Positions 1-6,911 are shown, counted from the first letter of the stretch. The stretch is 10,678 nucleotides of DNA from Oscillospiraceae bacterium (GCA_031288675.1 JAITQY010000153.1:1-10678), one strand, 5' to 3'. Notes: a model not told the origin generated them from the sequence alone. Program-made: numbers and translations.

Positions 1-926
1 AGATTGGAATCCGCATACTTGTCATTGAAGGTTCCGTCGGCAACTATCGGCTGCGGCGCGGCGTAGGCGCCATTTTGCAGCAGGGTATACTCCACCCTTG
101 TGGCGTCCAACTCCGGGGCGCCGCCATCGGACAGGAATACCACCATATCGCCGTTGTCCGTCACGAAGGGGTTTGCGTAGGGATAGGCGTTGCTTTGCAG
201 ATTCTCAAGCTTATTGGGGTCGTCGATGGATTGAGGGTCGAAGATTTGCTGTCTCGCGGCTTCAGGCTGCCCGCCTCCCCATACGCGCTCCTCTAAGCCG
301 AGATAGTCCCGGTCCTCGACATACATACCCTCGCTGACCGTCTCAAGCTGAGGCGTGGTCGCCGCGTAAGCCATCATCAGATTCTGCGCGGAGAGCTCCC
401 CGCCGAAGCCGCCAAAGTCATTGGGGAATTTCGCGTCCTTCCGCCACGTTTCGATATCACTCCATTTGCCTGTCTCCCATGTGCCAACCTTAAATTCATG
501 GGACGCGAGAATCTTCCGGTATTGGATGAACAGAATTTTCAAATAGAACTCAATGCCCACCGTGCCGCGCAGATCGGTGTACTGCCCGCTCAGCTTTTCC
601 GTACTCCCGTCATCTTTTCTCTTAGTCAGCCACGCGTTGTAGTTTTTGAGATCGACCTGCCCGAACACACCGAATTTGATGGCAACGACGCTGTAGTCAA
701 AGCCGATGCCGACAAACGCTTTTATATAGGCGTTGATGCGCATAGTCACGAGCTGATTCTGCAAATACTCCTTGCTGTCATCCGTCCCGTGTTCCGTCAT
801 TAGGATTTTCAGGTCCACTTCAAGACCGGCGCCTACGGATGCCGACGCCACCACGGGGATCGGTCCCACCCAGGTATTTACGTTCCAAGTATAGCCGAAC
901 GCGGCTCCGATGGTGAACGCCGCCAC
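1..926 (-). CDS. Giant surface protein, segment 5 (open at left edge)
   Basis: The minus-strand frame whose codons begin at positions equal to 2 modulo 3 is open from about 926 to the window edge with no stop. It has no start of its own beyond chance codons (GTG at 926). The first part is rich in Gly, Val and aromatic residues (FTIGAAFGYTWNVNTWVGP, then VVASASVGAGLEVDLKIL and a KAFVGIGFDYSVVAIKFGVFGQVDL stretch), with alternating beta strands. The last part (FVTDNGDMVVFLSDGG, then RVEYTLLQNGAY) resembles the first blades of a beta-propeller of the TolB/WD40-like kind. That is inference from strand pattern only. The protein continues beyond the window, so its anchor is not visible. Confidence 0.7.
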   Translation of the reverse strand, partial: MAAFTIGAAFGYTWNVNTWVGPIPVVASASVGAGLEVDLKILMTEHGTDDSKEYLQNQLVTMRINAYIKAFVGIGFDYSVVAIKFGVFGQVDLKNYNAWLTKRKDDGSTEKLSGQYTDLRGTVGIEFYLKILFIQYRKILASHEFKVGTWETGKWSDIETWRKDAKFPNDFGGFGGELSAQNLMMAYAATTPQLETVSEGMYVEDRDYLGLEERVWGGGQPEAARQQIFDPQSIDDPNKLENLQSNAYPYANPFVTDNGDMVVFLSDGGAPELDATRVEYTLLQNGAYAAPQPIVADGTFNDKYADSN

Positions 927-1794
927 TCCGCGTACGCATCCTCCAGCTCCCGTTTTCGTAAACGAGCAGCCCCTCATAGAAGCCGCCGAGCTTCCCGCCG
1001 TAGCTCTTTTCGTTTCCGACGCCGGATTTTATGGCATCCTTGAAGGATGACGCGGTTTTTTCGGCGAATGTGCCTTTTATCATCTGATATGCGTCTATCG
1101 GACCGGGCAGATACTTGAATTTGTCGGCACTTTGGTCGATCATCATATTGTTCTTTTCGCCGTCGGCGTTCGTGTTGGAATCACCTATCAAATCCACCCC
1201 GACCTGAATATAGAACTCCCATTCCAGCGGATTGCTGGTGGGCTTGAACTTCATAGTCAGGTAATCGCTTGAAAAGTCCGTTTTCAGCATCGTGAACAGC
1301 ATGGCAAGACCGGGTGATGACATATCCCCGCCCTGATTGAATTTCGTGTCGCTTCCATCCGCCCCTAACACGCTGCTGCCGCCCGGACTCAATAGGCTGT
1401 TCAGATTATCTTGTAAATTTTCATCCTTCGTCATGTCCGGCAACCCGACGCCATTGATAAGGGTAAAGGCGGCGTCCTGCAAAAGAACAAGCGAGGGACC
1501 TTTTTGCAGCCGTATTTTCGGGCGGAGCGTCTCGCCCGCTTTTGCAAGGATAGTGTTCTCGTTGAGTACCGTCACATTTTCGGACACTGCCAAATCGCTG
1601 AACGGATAGCGCGTCGCCGCCGAGACTCGCTGACCGTCAAACCGCTTGCCGGATGCGTCTTCAAGATATACGGTATAGTCCGCGTCTGCATCCGCGCCCC
1701 ACCACAAAACGGTGGTGTTGAGTCCAGTTCCTCCAGACCAGGCGCAGTGTCGGTAATCCCGACAACGCCGTTGTGGCGGAGTATGGGCGACCAC
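820..1794 (-). CDS. Giant surface protein, segment 4
   Basis: Authentic sequence starts at about 1720 with NTTVLWWGADADADYTVYL, which picks up where the previous frame ends (GLEELD). The nominal ATG at 1794 and its first 25 or so residues are out of frame. The segment contains beta-strand sequence (ENVTVLNENTILAKAGETL), a Gly/Ser-rich low-complexity linker (SLLSPGGSSVLGADG) and an amphipathic stretch with LAMLFTMLKTDFSSDYLTM. Coding is meaningful to about 950-920 (GGFYEGLLVYENGSWRMR), where the frame changes again. The stop at 820 follows an Arg/Gly-rich out-of-frame tail. I recognise no catalytic motif. It is a fragment of the same polypeptide. Confidence 0.7.
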   Translation of the reverse strand: MVAHTPPQRRCRDYRHCAWSGGTGLNTTVLWWGADADADYTVYLEDASGKRFDGQRVSAATRYPFSDLAVSENVTVLNENTILAKAGETLRPKIRLQKGPSLVLLQDAAFTLINGVGLPDMTKDENLQDNLNSLLSPGGSSVLGADGSDTKFNQGGDMSSPGLAMLFTMLKTDFSSDYLTMKFKPTSNPLEWEFYIQVGVDLIGDSNTNADGEKNNMMIDQSADKFKYLPGPIDAYQMIKGTFAEKTASSFKDAIKSGVGNEKSYGGKLGGFYEGLLVYENGSWRMRTRSGGVHHRSRVRLYLERKYLGGTDPRGGVGIRRRRS

Positions 1795-2579
1795 ACGGTG
1801 CCGCCGTCCGCGTGACGCGCCGCGATCGCCGATATGAAGGGTTTATTTTTCCTGTCTGTGGGAACCTTCCCCGCAACGACGGCGTTCGTGGCGAACACTA
1901 CTGAATCGTCCGCGCCGACGGAGCCGTCAACCTTGATGTACAGAGGATAATACCCGTCGTTGGGCGAGCGCGCGATAAACACATAGTCAAGTTGGTCGCT
2001 GGGGGTCAGTCCCTCGTCATTATTGGTCGTCCAAAATTTATCCGGGTCCATCGTGATGGTAAGCTTCCTGTCGGATGTCAGCGTGTACAGCTCGTCTCTG
2101 ATCTCGGTAGCCTCACAGTATTTGCCGTTCTTGTACACACCGCCACTGACGGTGATGTCGCCGGTGAGCGGCGTTCCGTCCTCTTTCAGGATGAAAAGCT
2201 CTACCTTGGCAGCCGGTCTCAGCTTGAAAATGTTCACCGGGTACAGCTCCATTTTGGAGGGGTCTTTTTCCGAGCTCAAAAGCGCGCTGTATATAGTGCC
2301 CATCATCAGGTCATCACCGCTGCCGGAGCTGGCGGAGATGTCGCTTTTGATACCGCTTGGCTCGCAAATGGCGATCTCGCCGTAATAGTTGGTTTCCAGC
2401 TTCCGAGACTCACCGTCTCCGTTTTTATATTCTAGCGTGGTCGTCTTCCGGGGAAAGATGTTGAACACGTACAGCTTGTCTTTCAGTGTCGTCACAGCCA
2501 CATTCAGCTCGGTCTGTTCGCCGGTCTTGGCGTGCGTCGCGGTAATTTTCGCTGTGCCGTCGCTGTGACCCACGAGCAT
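1572..2579 (-). CDS. Giant surface protein, segment 3: end of Ig-like domain plus beta-rich region
   Basis: The nominal ATG at 2579 is internal. The frame is open upstream through Ser-Glu-Phe, and it completes the Big_2 domain begun in the preceding ORF (HSDGTAKITATH then ELNVAV). There is no Shine-Dalgarno site of its own. The rest contains a KLYVFNIFPRKTTTLEYKNG stretch, an ICEPSG segment and a DDLMMGTIYSALLSSEK segment. From memory, this arrangement resembles a conserved block in giant Ig-like proteins of gut Clostridia, probably a set of beta sandwiches. Authentic coding ends near 1722 (PGLEELD). The remainder down to 1572 is overhang with Arg-rich nonsense sequence. I infer this is a fragment and not an independent protein. 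Confidence 0.7.
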   Translation of the reverse strand: MLVGHSDGTAKITATHAKTGEQTELNVAVTTLKDKLYVFNIFPRKTTTLEYKNGDGESRKLETNYYGEIAICEPSGIKSDISASSGSGDDLMMGTIYSALLSSEKDPSKMELYPVNIFKLRPAAKVELFILKEDGTPLTGDITVSGGVYKNGKYCEATEIRDELYTLTSDRKLTITMDPDKFWTTNNDEGLTPSDQLDYVFIARSPNDGYYPLYIKVDGSVGADDSVVFATNAVVAGKVPTDRKNKPFISAIAARHADGGTVWSPILRHNGVVGITDTAPGLEELDSTPPFCGGARMQTRTIPYILKTHPASGLTVSESRRRRAIRSAIWQCPKM

Positions 2580-5530
2580 GAATTCCGAGGATGGTCGGTA
2601 GGACGTGTAATCAAATCATAATCCTTTATGTTACCGTAAAAGCCGCCCTGCTGATAATTAAGGCTCGCCGTTGAATCGTCGGAACTGCTCCATTTTATCT
2701 GGTCCTCCACATTGTTCCACGCGTAGCCCTCAGCGGTGTGGGAGTCGATGGACAGCGTGCTTTGCAGATTAGCGTTTTCCCGCAGCGCGGCGATAGCATC
2801 CGTCTCCGTGACCGGCTGCAATTTATTGGCGATGCCGGTTTTTCCATTGTTGTCCAGCGTCAGCGTCGCGCCGTCGGTCTTGGTAACGCCATCGGCGGTG
2901 ATGTCAATCACGCCGTTTTGATAGACGTACAGGATAAAGGAATCCGTCGAAGGCGCGCGTTCGTCGCCGGGGTTGTACGCCTCAATGGACACTATGTAAA
3001 TATCCCGCAGCCTGTCGGTCACAGGCGTGATGGATAGGTTAAACGTCTGCGTCAACGCCTTATACCCGGTCCTTTCGACCGGCTCCTCCGCGCTGCCGTT
3101 CTTCATCACTTTGTAGCGGTAAGTCACGCCGCTCGTGGTATCATAGTTTATGAAAGACGCGGTCAGCGGCACGGACTTCGTCACGTCCGTTATGTAATAG
3201 CTATTCAGCGGGTCAAAGCGCACCACAAGAGGCAGCGCCCTTACGACGATACCGGCTGTGTCCGTAAGCGGCGGCGCTCCGGCATCGTCCGGGTTCAGAC
3301 AAGTAACCGTGACCGTGTACGCGGGCGCGTCGCCGGCGGATTCAACCGTCAGAGCCGTATCGGGGATTACCCAAGACGTCTTGTTGGGTTCAGCTTCAGT
3401 AGTTTTAGTGTAAACAGTCTCGCCGTTCAAATTCTTCACCGTGACTGTAAAAACGGCGTTTTCTTTCGGGTCTTTATTCTGCATTTTGTTGACGACATTT
3501 GTCGTCCACGTGATGGTCGTGGCTGTATTTTTCCTCGTGGTGATCACGGCGGGAAGGTCGATAAACGGTTCGCCGCTGTCCTTCACCTCTAACTCCGCCG
3601 TATCGGTGGTCAGTACACCCGTCGCGCCCTGAACGGAGGCGGTAAATTTCACTTTGCCCTCTTTGGCGGCGTTGACCTGCCCCATGACAGGGTTGATGGT
3701 TGCGACGGTTTCGTTTGTGCTGCTCCAGGTAATCACGGGCGCGGGTTCATACGCCGCCGCGCCGTCAGGTACCAGTGTCGCGTTCATCTTAGGCGGATTA
3801 TTCATATAGATAACGTTCCCGGGTGGATAACTGCTCGTGTCAATGCTGATGCCGGTCGGGTACTTGGAGGCGAGAACCGTGAAATCCTTGTATTTTCCAA
3901 TCAGGACATCGTACTCTCCTGATTGCTCTTCTTTCAAAAATACCTCCGCGCGGCGTGATATGTCAGCCGTCGTGTTGTTCGCCGGAATCTGGACTGTTGC
4001 GGTCAGCTGATTAGTTAAAACTTCGCCGGTACCCGCTTTCTTCCAGTCCACAGCGGTCAGTGTTGCCCCGCCGTCGACGGACACCTTGAGCTTATCCAGC
4101 GCACCGTTCTGCTCTATCCATTGGGTATAGTCCGTATCCAGCAGGATTTCCACATTGGCGTCGCCACCGGTCTGGGGATAAGAATCCTCGGTTGACGCCG
4201 ACACAATCGCTGATTCCTTGGGAATGCTTATTCTGGCGTTGTTCAACGTCTTTTTCCCTTGTGGGTTGGGCTCATAGATAACTCCGCCGTAGGTAGTGCC
4301 GCCGATCTTGGTATCCATGAGATTCGACGATATTTCTATCTTATTAATAGCTAAGGGCGTTGTAACATCCGTCACCGTATACAGATAGGTCAAGCTCCGG
4401 TCTCTATTGCTGCCATTGCTCACGGCGGGCACCTTGACATTGCCGTTCATTAAGATTGTTGAGTCCCTTGCAGTTGTCACCCTTGAATAGTTTACGGTTA
4501 CCGGAACCTGCTGACCCAAGGAATATTCTTCCGCCGGGTCAGACACCGTCGCAGTTGAGAAAGTAAGTGCAGAAAAAGACGGCCGATAAAATTTAGCACC
4601 GCGCACTGTTATTTCATCAGATACGCTGCCGGTGCCGCTAATATGGAGTTCAATGCTTAACCTTGCCGCCCCGGCGATTTGCTCGAGTTGGGCGGAAGTG
4701 AGGACGATTGTCATTTCGCCGCTTCCTTTGTTGAAGTCATCATCGTTATCTATGTGGTTGGCTTCAGCAACTAACTCTTCCTTCCCATCGATGACTGCGT
4801 AGACGTCATAATACGTCATGCTCACCTCGGTATTCAAAAGTGTGCATTTCAAGGTAATCCGGTCGATCATCCCGTCCAAGATGCCGTTTTTCAGGGACTC
4901 TGAAATCGGTACCCAATATTTTATAATGTAAATGTCGTCAATATCCGGCACTACAAAGACGTTGTTGTAAGTGGTGTCATCTTTGGGCGGCAGCGGGTCT
5001 TGAAAGGTGTTGCGGTCCACCGTTATTGAATCTCTGTTTATGAAGTATTTATTAAAATAATCTGCCTCATCGTAATTGTAACTGTTCGATATGTAAATTT
5101 CCGCAGTCGCGCTTTGATAGCCGTTGTCGAACAGGATGTTTCTCGCGTTGCTGAACTGAACCAGGAATATCCGGTCGCCGTTCCATCGTTCTGCGCTGTG
5201 AAGAGTCTCAATTGAGATTGTTTTAGACGTTTCACCTGCGGCAAACGTAACCGTACCCGACACCGTCTCATAATTTTCACCAGCCCGCGCGTTTCCGTCC
5301 ATCGTCTTGTAATAGAAGCTCGTGGCGTAGGGAAGCGACGGGCGCGTGACCGTAATTGTCGCGGTTCCGCCGCCGTTGTTTACGGTGACGCTGCTTTGCT
5401 CGATCGTGAGCCGCGCGGTGTGGTCATAGGTGACGCCGGTTCCCGCCGCCATCGGCATAATCTCGCCGTAGGCGTCCCTCCTCCTCGACGCTGATGCCCG
5501 TCGTCTGGAGCTGCTGCAGGATGGATTCAT
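2504..5530 (-). CDS. Giant surface protein, segment 2: Calx-beta and Ig-like domains
   Basis: The authentic part is about 5475 to 2597. The first 18 codons after the nominal ATG at 5530 and roughly the last 30 before the stop at 2504 are frameshift overhang. ORF residues 40-149 form a Calx-beta domain, with alternating strands, an ARAGENYETVSGTVTFAAGE core and a GDRIFLVQFSNA turn. This fold typically binds calcium or acts as a structural spacer in adhesins. A Big_2-type Ig-like domain (ITWSSTNETVATINPVMGQV) lies at about 3860-3580. A second begins at about 2700 (IKWSSSDDSTASL) and continues into the next segment. The stretches between are Thr/Val/Ser-rich beta-strand sequence with few cysteines, as expected of an extracellular stalk. 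No enzymatic motif is visible. Confidence 0.75.
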   Translation of the reverse strand: MNPSCSSSRRRASASRRRDAYGEIMPMAAGTGVTYDHTARLTIEQSSVTVNNGGGTATITVTRPSLPYATSFYYKTMDGNARAGENYETVSGTVTFAAGETSKTISIETLHSAERWNGDRIFLVQFSNARNILFDNGYQSATAEIYISNSYNYDEADYFNKYFINRDSITVDRNTFQDPLPPKDDTTYNNVFVVPDIDDIYIIKYWVPISESLKNGILDGMIDRITLKCTLLNTEVSMTYYDVYAVIDGKEELVAEANHIDNDDDFNKGSGEMTIVLTSAQLEQIAGAARLSIELHISGTGSVSDEITVRGAKFYRPSFSALTFSTATVSDPAEEYSLGQQVPVTVNYSRVTTARDSTILMNGNVKVPAVSNGSNRDRSLTYLYTVTDVTTPLAINKIEISSNLMDTKIGGTTYGGVIYEPNPQGKKTLNNARISIPKESAIVSASTEDSYPQTGGDANVEILLDTDYTQWIEQNGALDKLKVSVDGGATLTAVDWKKAGTGEVLTNQLTATVQIPANNTTADISRRAEVFLKEEQSGEYDVLIGKYKDFTVLASKYPTGISIDTSSYPPGNVIYMNNPPKMNATLVPDGAAAYEPAPVITWSSTNETVATINPVMGQVNAAKEGKVKFTASVQGATGVLTTDTAELEVKDSGEPFIDLPAVITTRKNTATTITWTTNVVNKMQNKDPKENAVFTVTVKNLNGETVYTKTTEAEPNKTSWVIPDTALTVESAGDAPAYTVTVTCLNPDDAGAPPLTDTAGIVVRALPLVVRFDPLNSYYITDVTKSVPLTASFINYDTTSGVTYRYKVMKNGSAEEPVERTGYKALTQTFNLSITPVTDRLRDIYIVSIEAYNPGDERAPSTDSFILYVYQNGVIDITADGVTKTDGATLTLDNNGKTGIANKLQPVTETDAIAALRENANLQSTLSIDSHTAEGYAWNNVEDQIKWSSSDDSTASLNYQQGGFYGNIKDYDLITRPTDHPRNSCSWVTATAQRKLPRRTPRPANRPS

Positions 5531-5906
5531 AGCCGAGCCTTTGCTCCTCCAGCAACTCGTCCGGGTCTATGAAGCTGTCGGCGAACCTTTGCAGCTCGTC
5601 CTCGATCTCGACCATTTTTTTCAGCTCGCCGAGCGTTATCTCCGTGCCGTCAAGGTCGATTTTGCGGTTCATATCCGCGCCCGGCTCGTTGACCATGTCG
5701 CGGAGTTCGTCAAGGGTCATCGGTCGACCGTCGATATTGACGGTCGGCTCGGAGCCGTCCGCGCTCTCGCTGAAGGGCAGACCGCCGTATCCGTTCGCAG
5801 CACCGTAAACCGTCGGAGCGGCAAGCCCTGAGAGCGTGGCAAAAATTATGAGGACGCTCAACAACCTTACAGCTGTTTTCCCGCGTCCCCTGAACATTTT
5901 TAACAT
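5424..5906 (-). CDS. Giant surface protein, segment 1: signal peptide and N-terminal region
   Basis: The start is ATG at 5906, preceded by AAGGGG (5915-5920) at 8-base spacing. A TTG at 5969 in the same frame has no such site. Residues 1-14 are basic, residues 15-30 are hydrophobic (LLSVLIIFATLSGLAA), and a signal peptidase I site is plausible after VYGA, near residue 36. Mature residues 56-72 and 83-99 are two copies of a DG-x3-TL-x-EL-x2-MV motif, followed by an acidic helical stretch (residues 99-143). Meaningful coding ends at E143, about 5478. The remainder to the stop at 5424 is out of frame. Expected location is secreted or cell-surface. The function of the paired motif is not known to me. 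Confidence 0.78.
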   Translation of the reverse strand: MLKMFRGRGKTAVRLLSVLIIFATLSGLAAPTVYGAANGYGGLPFSESADGSEPTVNIDGRPMTLDELRDMVNEPGADMNRKIDLDGTEITLGELKKMVEIEDELQRFADSFIDPDELLEEQRLGYESILQQLQTTGISVEEEGRLRRDYADGGGNRRHL

Positions 5907-5914
5907 TTTGTTTT

Positions 5915-5920
5915 CCCCTT
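5915..5920 (-). promoter_or_regulatory. Shine-Dalgarno site of the giant surface protein gene
   Basis: AAGGGG on the minus strand, 8 bases before ATG 5906. It selects this ATG over an in-frame TTG at 5969 that would place about 21 extra residues ahead of the signal peptide. Confidence 0.7.
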
Positions 5921-6050
5921 CGACTGTAATATAAATAATTGCCGGATTCCTTGTTACGTTGATACGCAAGCGTCAAACGCAGGGCATACGAATTTGGTCT
6001 GATACAATCATTCGTGTCACCTTACACAAGTTTACGTTACACTATATTAC

Positions 6051-6079
6051 ATTATAAACCCTATTATCAATCTTGTCAA
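6051..6079 (-). promoter_or_regulatory. Perfect-consensus promoter of the giant surface protein gene
   Basis: On the minus strand, TTGACA (6079-6074), a 17-base spacer and TATAAT (6056-6051) match the sigma-A consensus at all 12 positions with optimal spacing. Transcription would start near 6044, giving an untranslated leader of about 138 bases before ATG 5906. The leader has a short GCGT/ACGC inverted repeat but no riboswitch that I recognise. This strength suggests high expression, which is odd for a gene that appears frameshifted. Confidence 0.8.
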
Positions 6080-6202
6080 CTATTTTTAGCTTTTTGCAAA
6101 AATACAGCAGACAGATTTCAGGGCGTCTCGGAGTCACATTATGGAATTTCCTGTTCCCATTTATCACATATATAGAATCACTTTTTCAATCAAACCCGCA
6201 AC

Positions 6203-6238
6203 AACAACAGGAGCGAACAAATGTTCTCCCCTGTTGTT
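6203..6238. promoter_or_regulatory. 36-base inverted repeat with a LexA (SOS) box-like core
   Basis: The outer arms 6203-6211 and 6230-6238 are a perfect 9-bp inverted repeat (AACAACAGG / CCTGTTGTT). The inner arms 6215-6219 and 6222-6226 (GAACA / TGTTC) form a second. The core at 6214-6227, CGAACAAATGTTCT, matches the Gram-positive LexA/DinR consensus CGAACRNRYGTTYG at 13 of 14 positions. It lies between two divergent promoters, 46 bases upstream of the plus-strand -35 box and about 134 bases upstream of the minus-strand -35 box, so it overlaps neither core. It could be a LexA operator, an operator for another dimeric regulator, or an RNA hairpin. There is no U-tract to make it a terminator. 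Confidence 0.45.
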
Positions 6239-6272
6239 CACAAATTATTTACGATTGCACGCAAATTTCCTC

Positions 6273-6301
6273 TTGACAAACCAGAAACTTTATGCTATAA
6301 T
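6273..6301 (+). promoter_or_regulatory. Orphan perfect-consensus promoter on the plus strand
   Basis: TTGACA (6273-6278), a 17-base spacer and TATAAT (6296-6301) match the sigma-A consensus exactly. The expected start is near 6308. No plus-strand protein gene with a ribosome-binding site follows until dgt at 8821. The transcript would instead run through heptamer repeats and the GC hairpin at 6408-6426, then antisense to the small membrane gene and murC. It may drive an unannotated small RNA, or be left over from a lost gene. Confidence 0.7.
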
Positions 6302-6311
6302 GCTCGTGTAG

Positions 6312-6339
6312 TGATTAATGACTAATATTTAATGATTAA
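6312..6339 (+). repeat. Heptamer-phased repeat block (4 units, AT-rich)
   Basis: Four consecutive 7-base units (TGATTAA, TGACTAA, TATTTAA, TGATTAA) in exact register begin right after the predicted start of the orphan plus-strand promoter. It is a member of the degenerate 7-base repeat family seen in the other gaps of this window. Confidence 0.7.
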
Positions 6340-6370
6340 CGCCGCCCGTTTCCCCCGTTCCCTCTTGCCT

Positions 6371-6391
6371 GCCGACTAATGACTAACTACT
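6371..6391 (+). repeat. Heptamer-phased repeat block (3 units ending in ACT)
   Basis: The units are GCCGACT, AATGACT and AACTACT, all of the form NNNNACT. This is the same pattern as in the gaps before purE's stop codon and before dnaG. A pyrimidine-rich stretch (6343-6366) precedes it. Confidence 0.65.
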
Positions 6392-6407
6392 ACCTCGTTT
6401 TTCGTAG

Positions 6408-6426
6408 GGGCGAGCACCGCTCGCCC
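6408..6426. repeat. REP-like GC palindrome
   Basis: Perfect 8-bp arms GGGCGAGC (6408-6415) and GCTCGCCC (6419-6426) surround a 3-base ACC loop and are preceded by CGTAG. It lacks a downstream T-run on either strand, so an intrinsic terminator is unlikely. From memory, similar GTAGGGGCGA-type hairpins are dispersed in many clostridial genomes. Copy number in this genome cannot be judged from one window. Confidence 0.6.
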
Positions 6427-6473
6427 GCCGTTCCCCTCGTCTCCTACCTCCTACACCGCCGTATCCCCGCCCT

Positions 6474-6508
6474 AATTTTCAATTTGCAACTTGCAACTTG
6501 CAATTCCA
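6474..6508 (+). repeat. Heptamer-phased repeat block (AAYTTGC type, 5 units)
   Basis: Five 7-base units run in exact register: AATTTTC, AATTTGC, AACTTGC twice, then AATTCCA. The same motif order, starting with AATTTTC, recurs at 8177-8211 before the end of purE. Confidence 0.75.
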
Positions 6509-6521
6509 CCGCGTCCTTCGT

Positions 6522-6556
6522 CCCCTACCTCCTAATGCCTAACGCCTACCTACTAC
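6522..6556 (+). repeat. Heptamer-phased repeat block (NNCCTAM/NNACTAM type, 5 units)
   Basis: The units include CTCCTAA, TGCCTAA, CGCCTAC and CTACTAC in exact 7-base register. The block ends two bases before the stop codon of the small membrane protein gene (6559-6561), so it abuts a gene 3' end, as does the block beside purE. Confidence 0.7.
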
Positions 6557-6558
6557 CT

Positions 6559-6792
6559 TCATACATCCGCGAAGTCGTCGAACTCGTCCGGGACTTCATC
6601 CGATTCCTCTTTGCCGCCGCAGCAATCTCCGCCGAACAGCTTTATCTTAGGCAGGTTCGGAAACACTTTCCTGACCGCGTTGGAGATCGTGTCCCAGTAA
6701 TAGATCACCGTCGCGGCAACCGACACAACCGAGATAATCACCCCAAGTACGCTCAGGAACTTCAAAAATCCGTTATCTTTTTTTCTGCGCAT
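6559..6792 (-). CDS. Small single-pass membrane protein, unknown function (77 aa)
   Basis: A short basic N-terminus (MRRKKDNGF) is followed by one hydrophobic segment at about residues 9-33 (LKFLSVLGVIISVVSVAATV, then IYYW). After it come a charged stretch, an unusual GGDCCGG motif (about residues 54-60) and a strongly acidic tail (EESDEVPDEFDDFADV). Topology is probably N-terminus in or signal-anchor, but this is not certain. The start is well supported: GGAGGT lies 8 bases before ATG 6792, and a plausible promoter sits upstream at 6846-6873. It is convergent with nothing and lies downstream of murC on the same strand, with about 120 bases between, so it may be partly co-transcribed with murC. 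I do not recognise the family. Membrane location is the only function-related call I support. Confidence 0.75.
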   Translation of the reverse strand: MRRKKDNGFLKFLSVLGVIISVVSVAATVIYYWDTISNAVRKVFPNLPKIKLFGGDCCGGKEESDEVPDEFDDFADV

Positions 6793-6845
6793 TTATTTTT
6801 ACCTCCGTATTTCATTTCTTCTCGCGCCTTAAATGATATGCTGTT

Positions 6846-6873
6846 ATTGTATACTATATTCTGTAAAAATCAA
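6846..6873 (-). promoter_or_regulatory. Probable promoter of the small membrane protein gene
   Basis: On the minus strand, TTGATT (6873-6868), a 16-base spacer and TACAAT (6851-6846). The sequence is A/T-rich, and the predicted start is about 45 bases before ATG 6792. Two mismatches to consensus make this moderate support. Confidence 0.45.
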
Positions 6874-6911
6874 GCAGTTTATACCATTTTGACCGGCTCG
6901 CACAACAAAAT

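Larger units (their letters stand above)
1..5906 (-). pseudogene. Giant Ig-like/Calx-beta secreted surface protein, frameshifted, 3' end beyond window
   Basis: One gene reads leftwards from ATG at 5906 to beyond base 1, with about 1,970 codons visible. It has a signal peptide, a short acidic N-terminal region, a Calx-beta domain, many beta-sandwich segments, two bacterial Ig-like (Big_2-type) domains, and a Gly/aromatic-rich region near the left edge. The frame changes four times: near 5476-5478 (one extra G in a GGG run), about 2588-2598 (one base missing), about 1719-1722 (one base missing), and 920-951 (one extra base). Protein similarity is continuous across each break and the frame is otherwise open, so these five ORFs are pieces of one gene. 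I see no LPXTG or S-layer motif, but the C-terminus is not in the window. From memory, similar very large Ig-like proteins occur in gut Clostridia; their role is presumed to be adhesion or cell-surface binding. The breaks may be true decay or sequence error. Confidence 0.8.

Noticed and set aside
498..803. 101-aa plus-strand ORF near the left edge
   Set aside because: It is a shadow of the minus-strand giant gene, whose frame is open here and gives coherent beta-rich protein.
6041..6056. Half of an NrdR-like box (ACACTATAT) by the minus promoter
   Set aside because: Only the left half matches and there is no second copy at the usual spacing.
6073..6276. 67-aa plus-strand ORF in the promoter region
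   Set aside because: It starts at a TTG within the minus-strand -35 region and runs through the LexA-like palindrome. No ribosome-binding site and low complexity make a gene unlikely.
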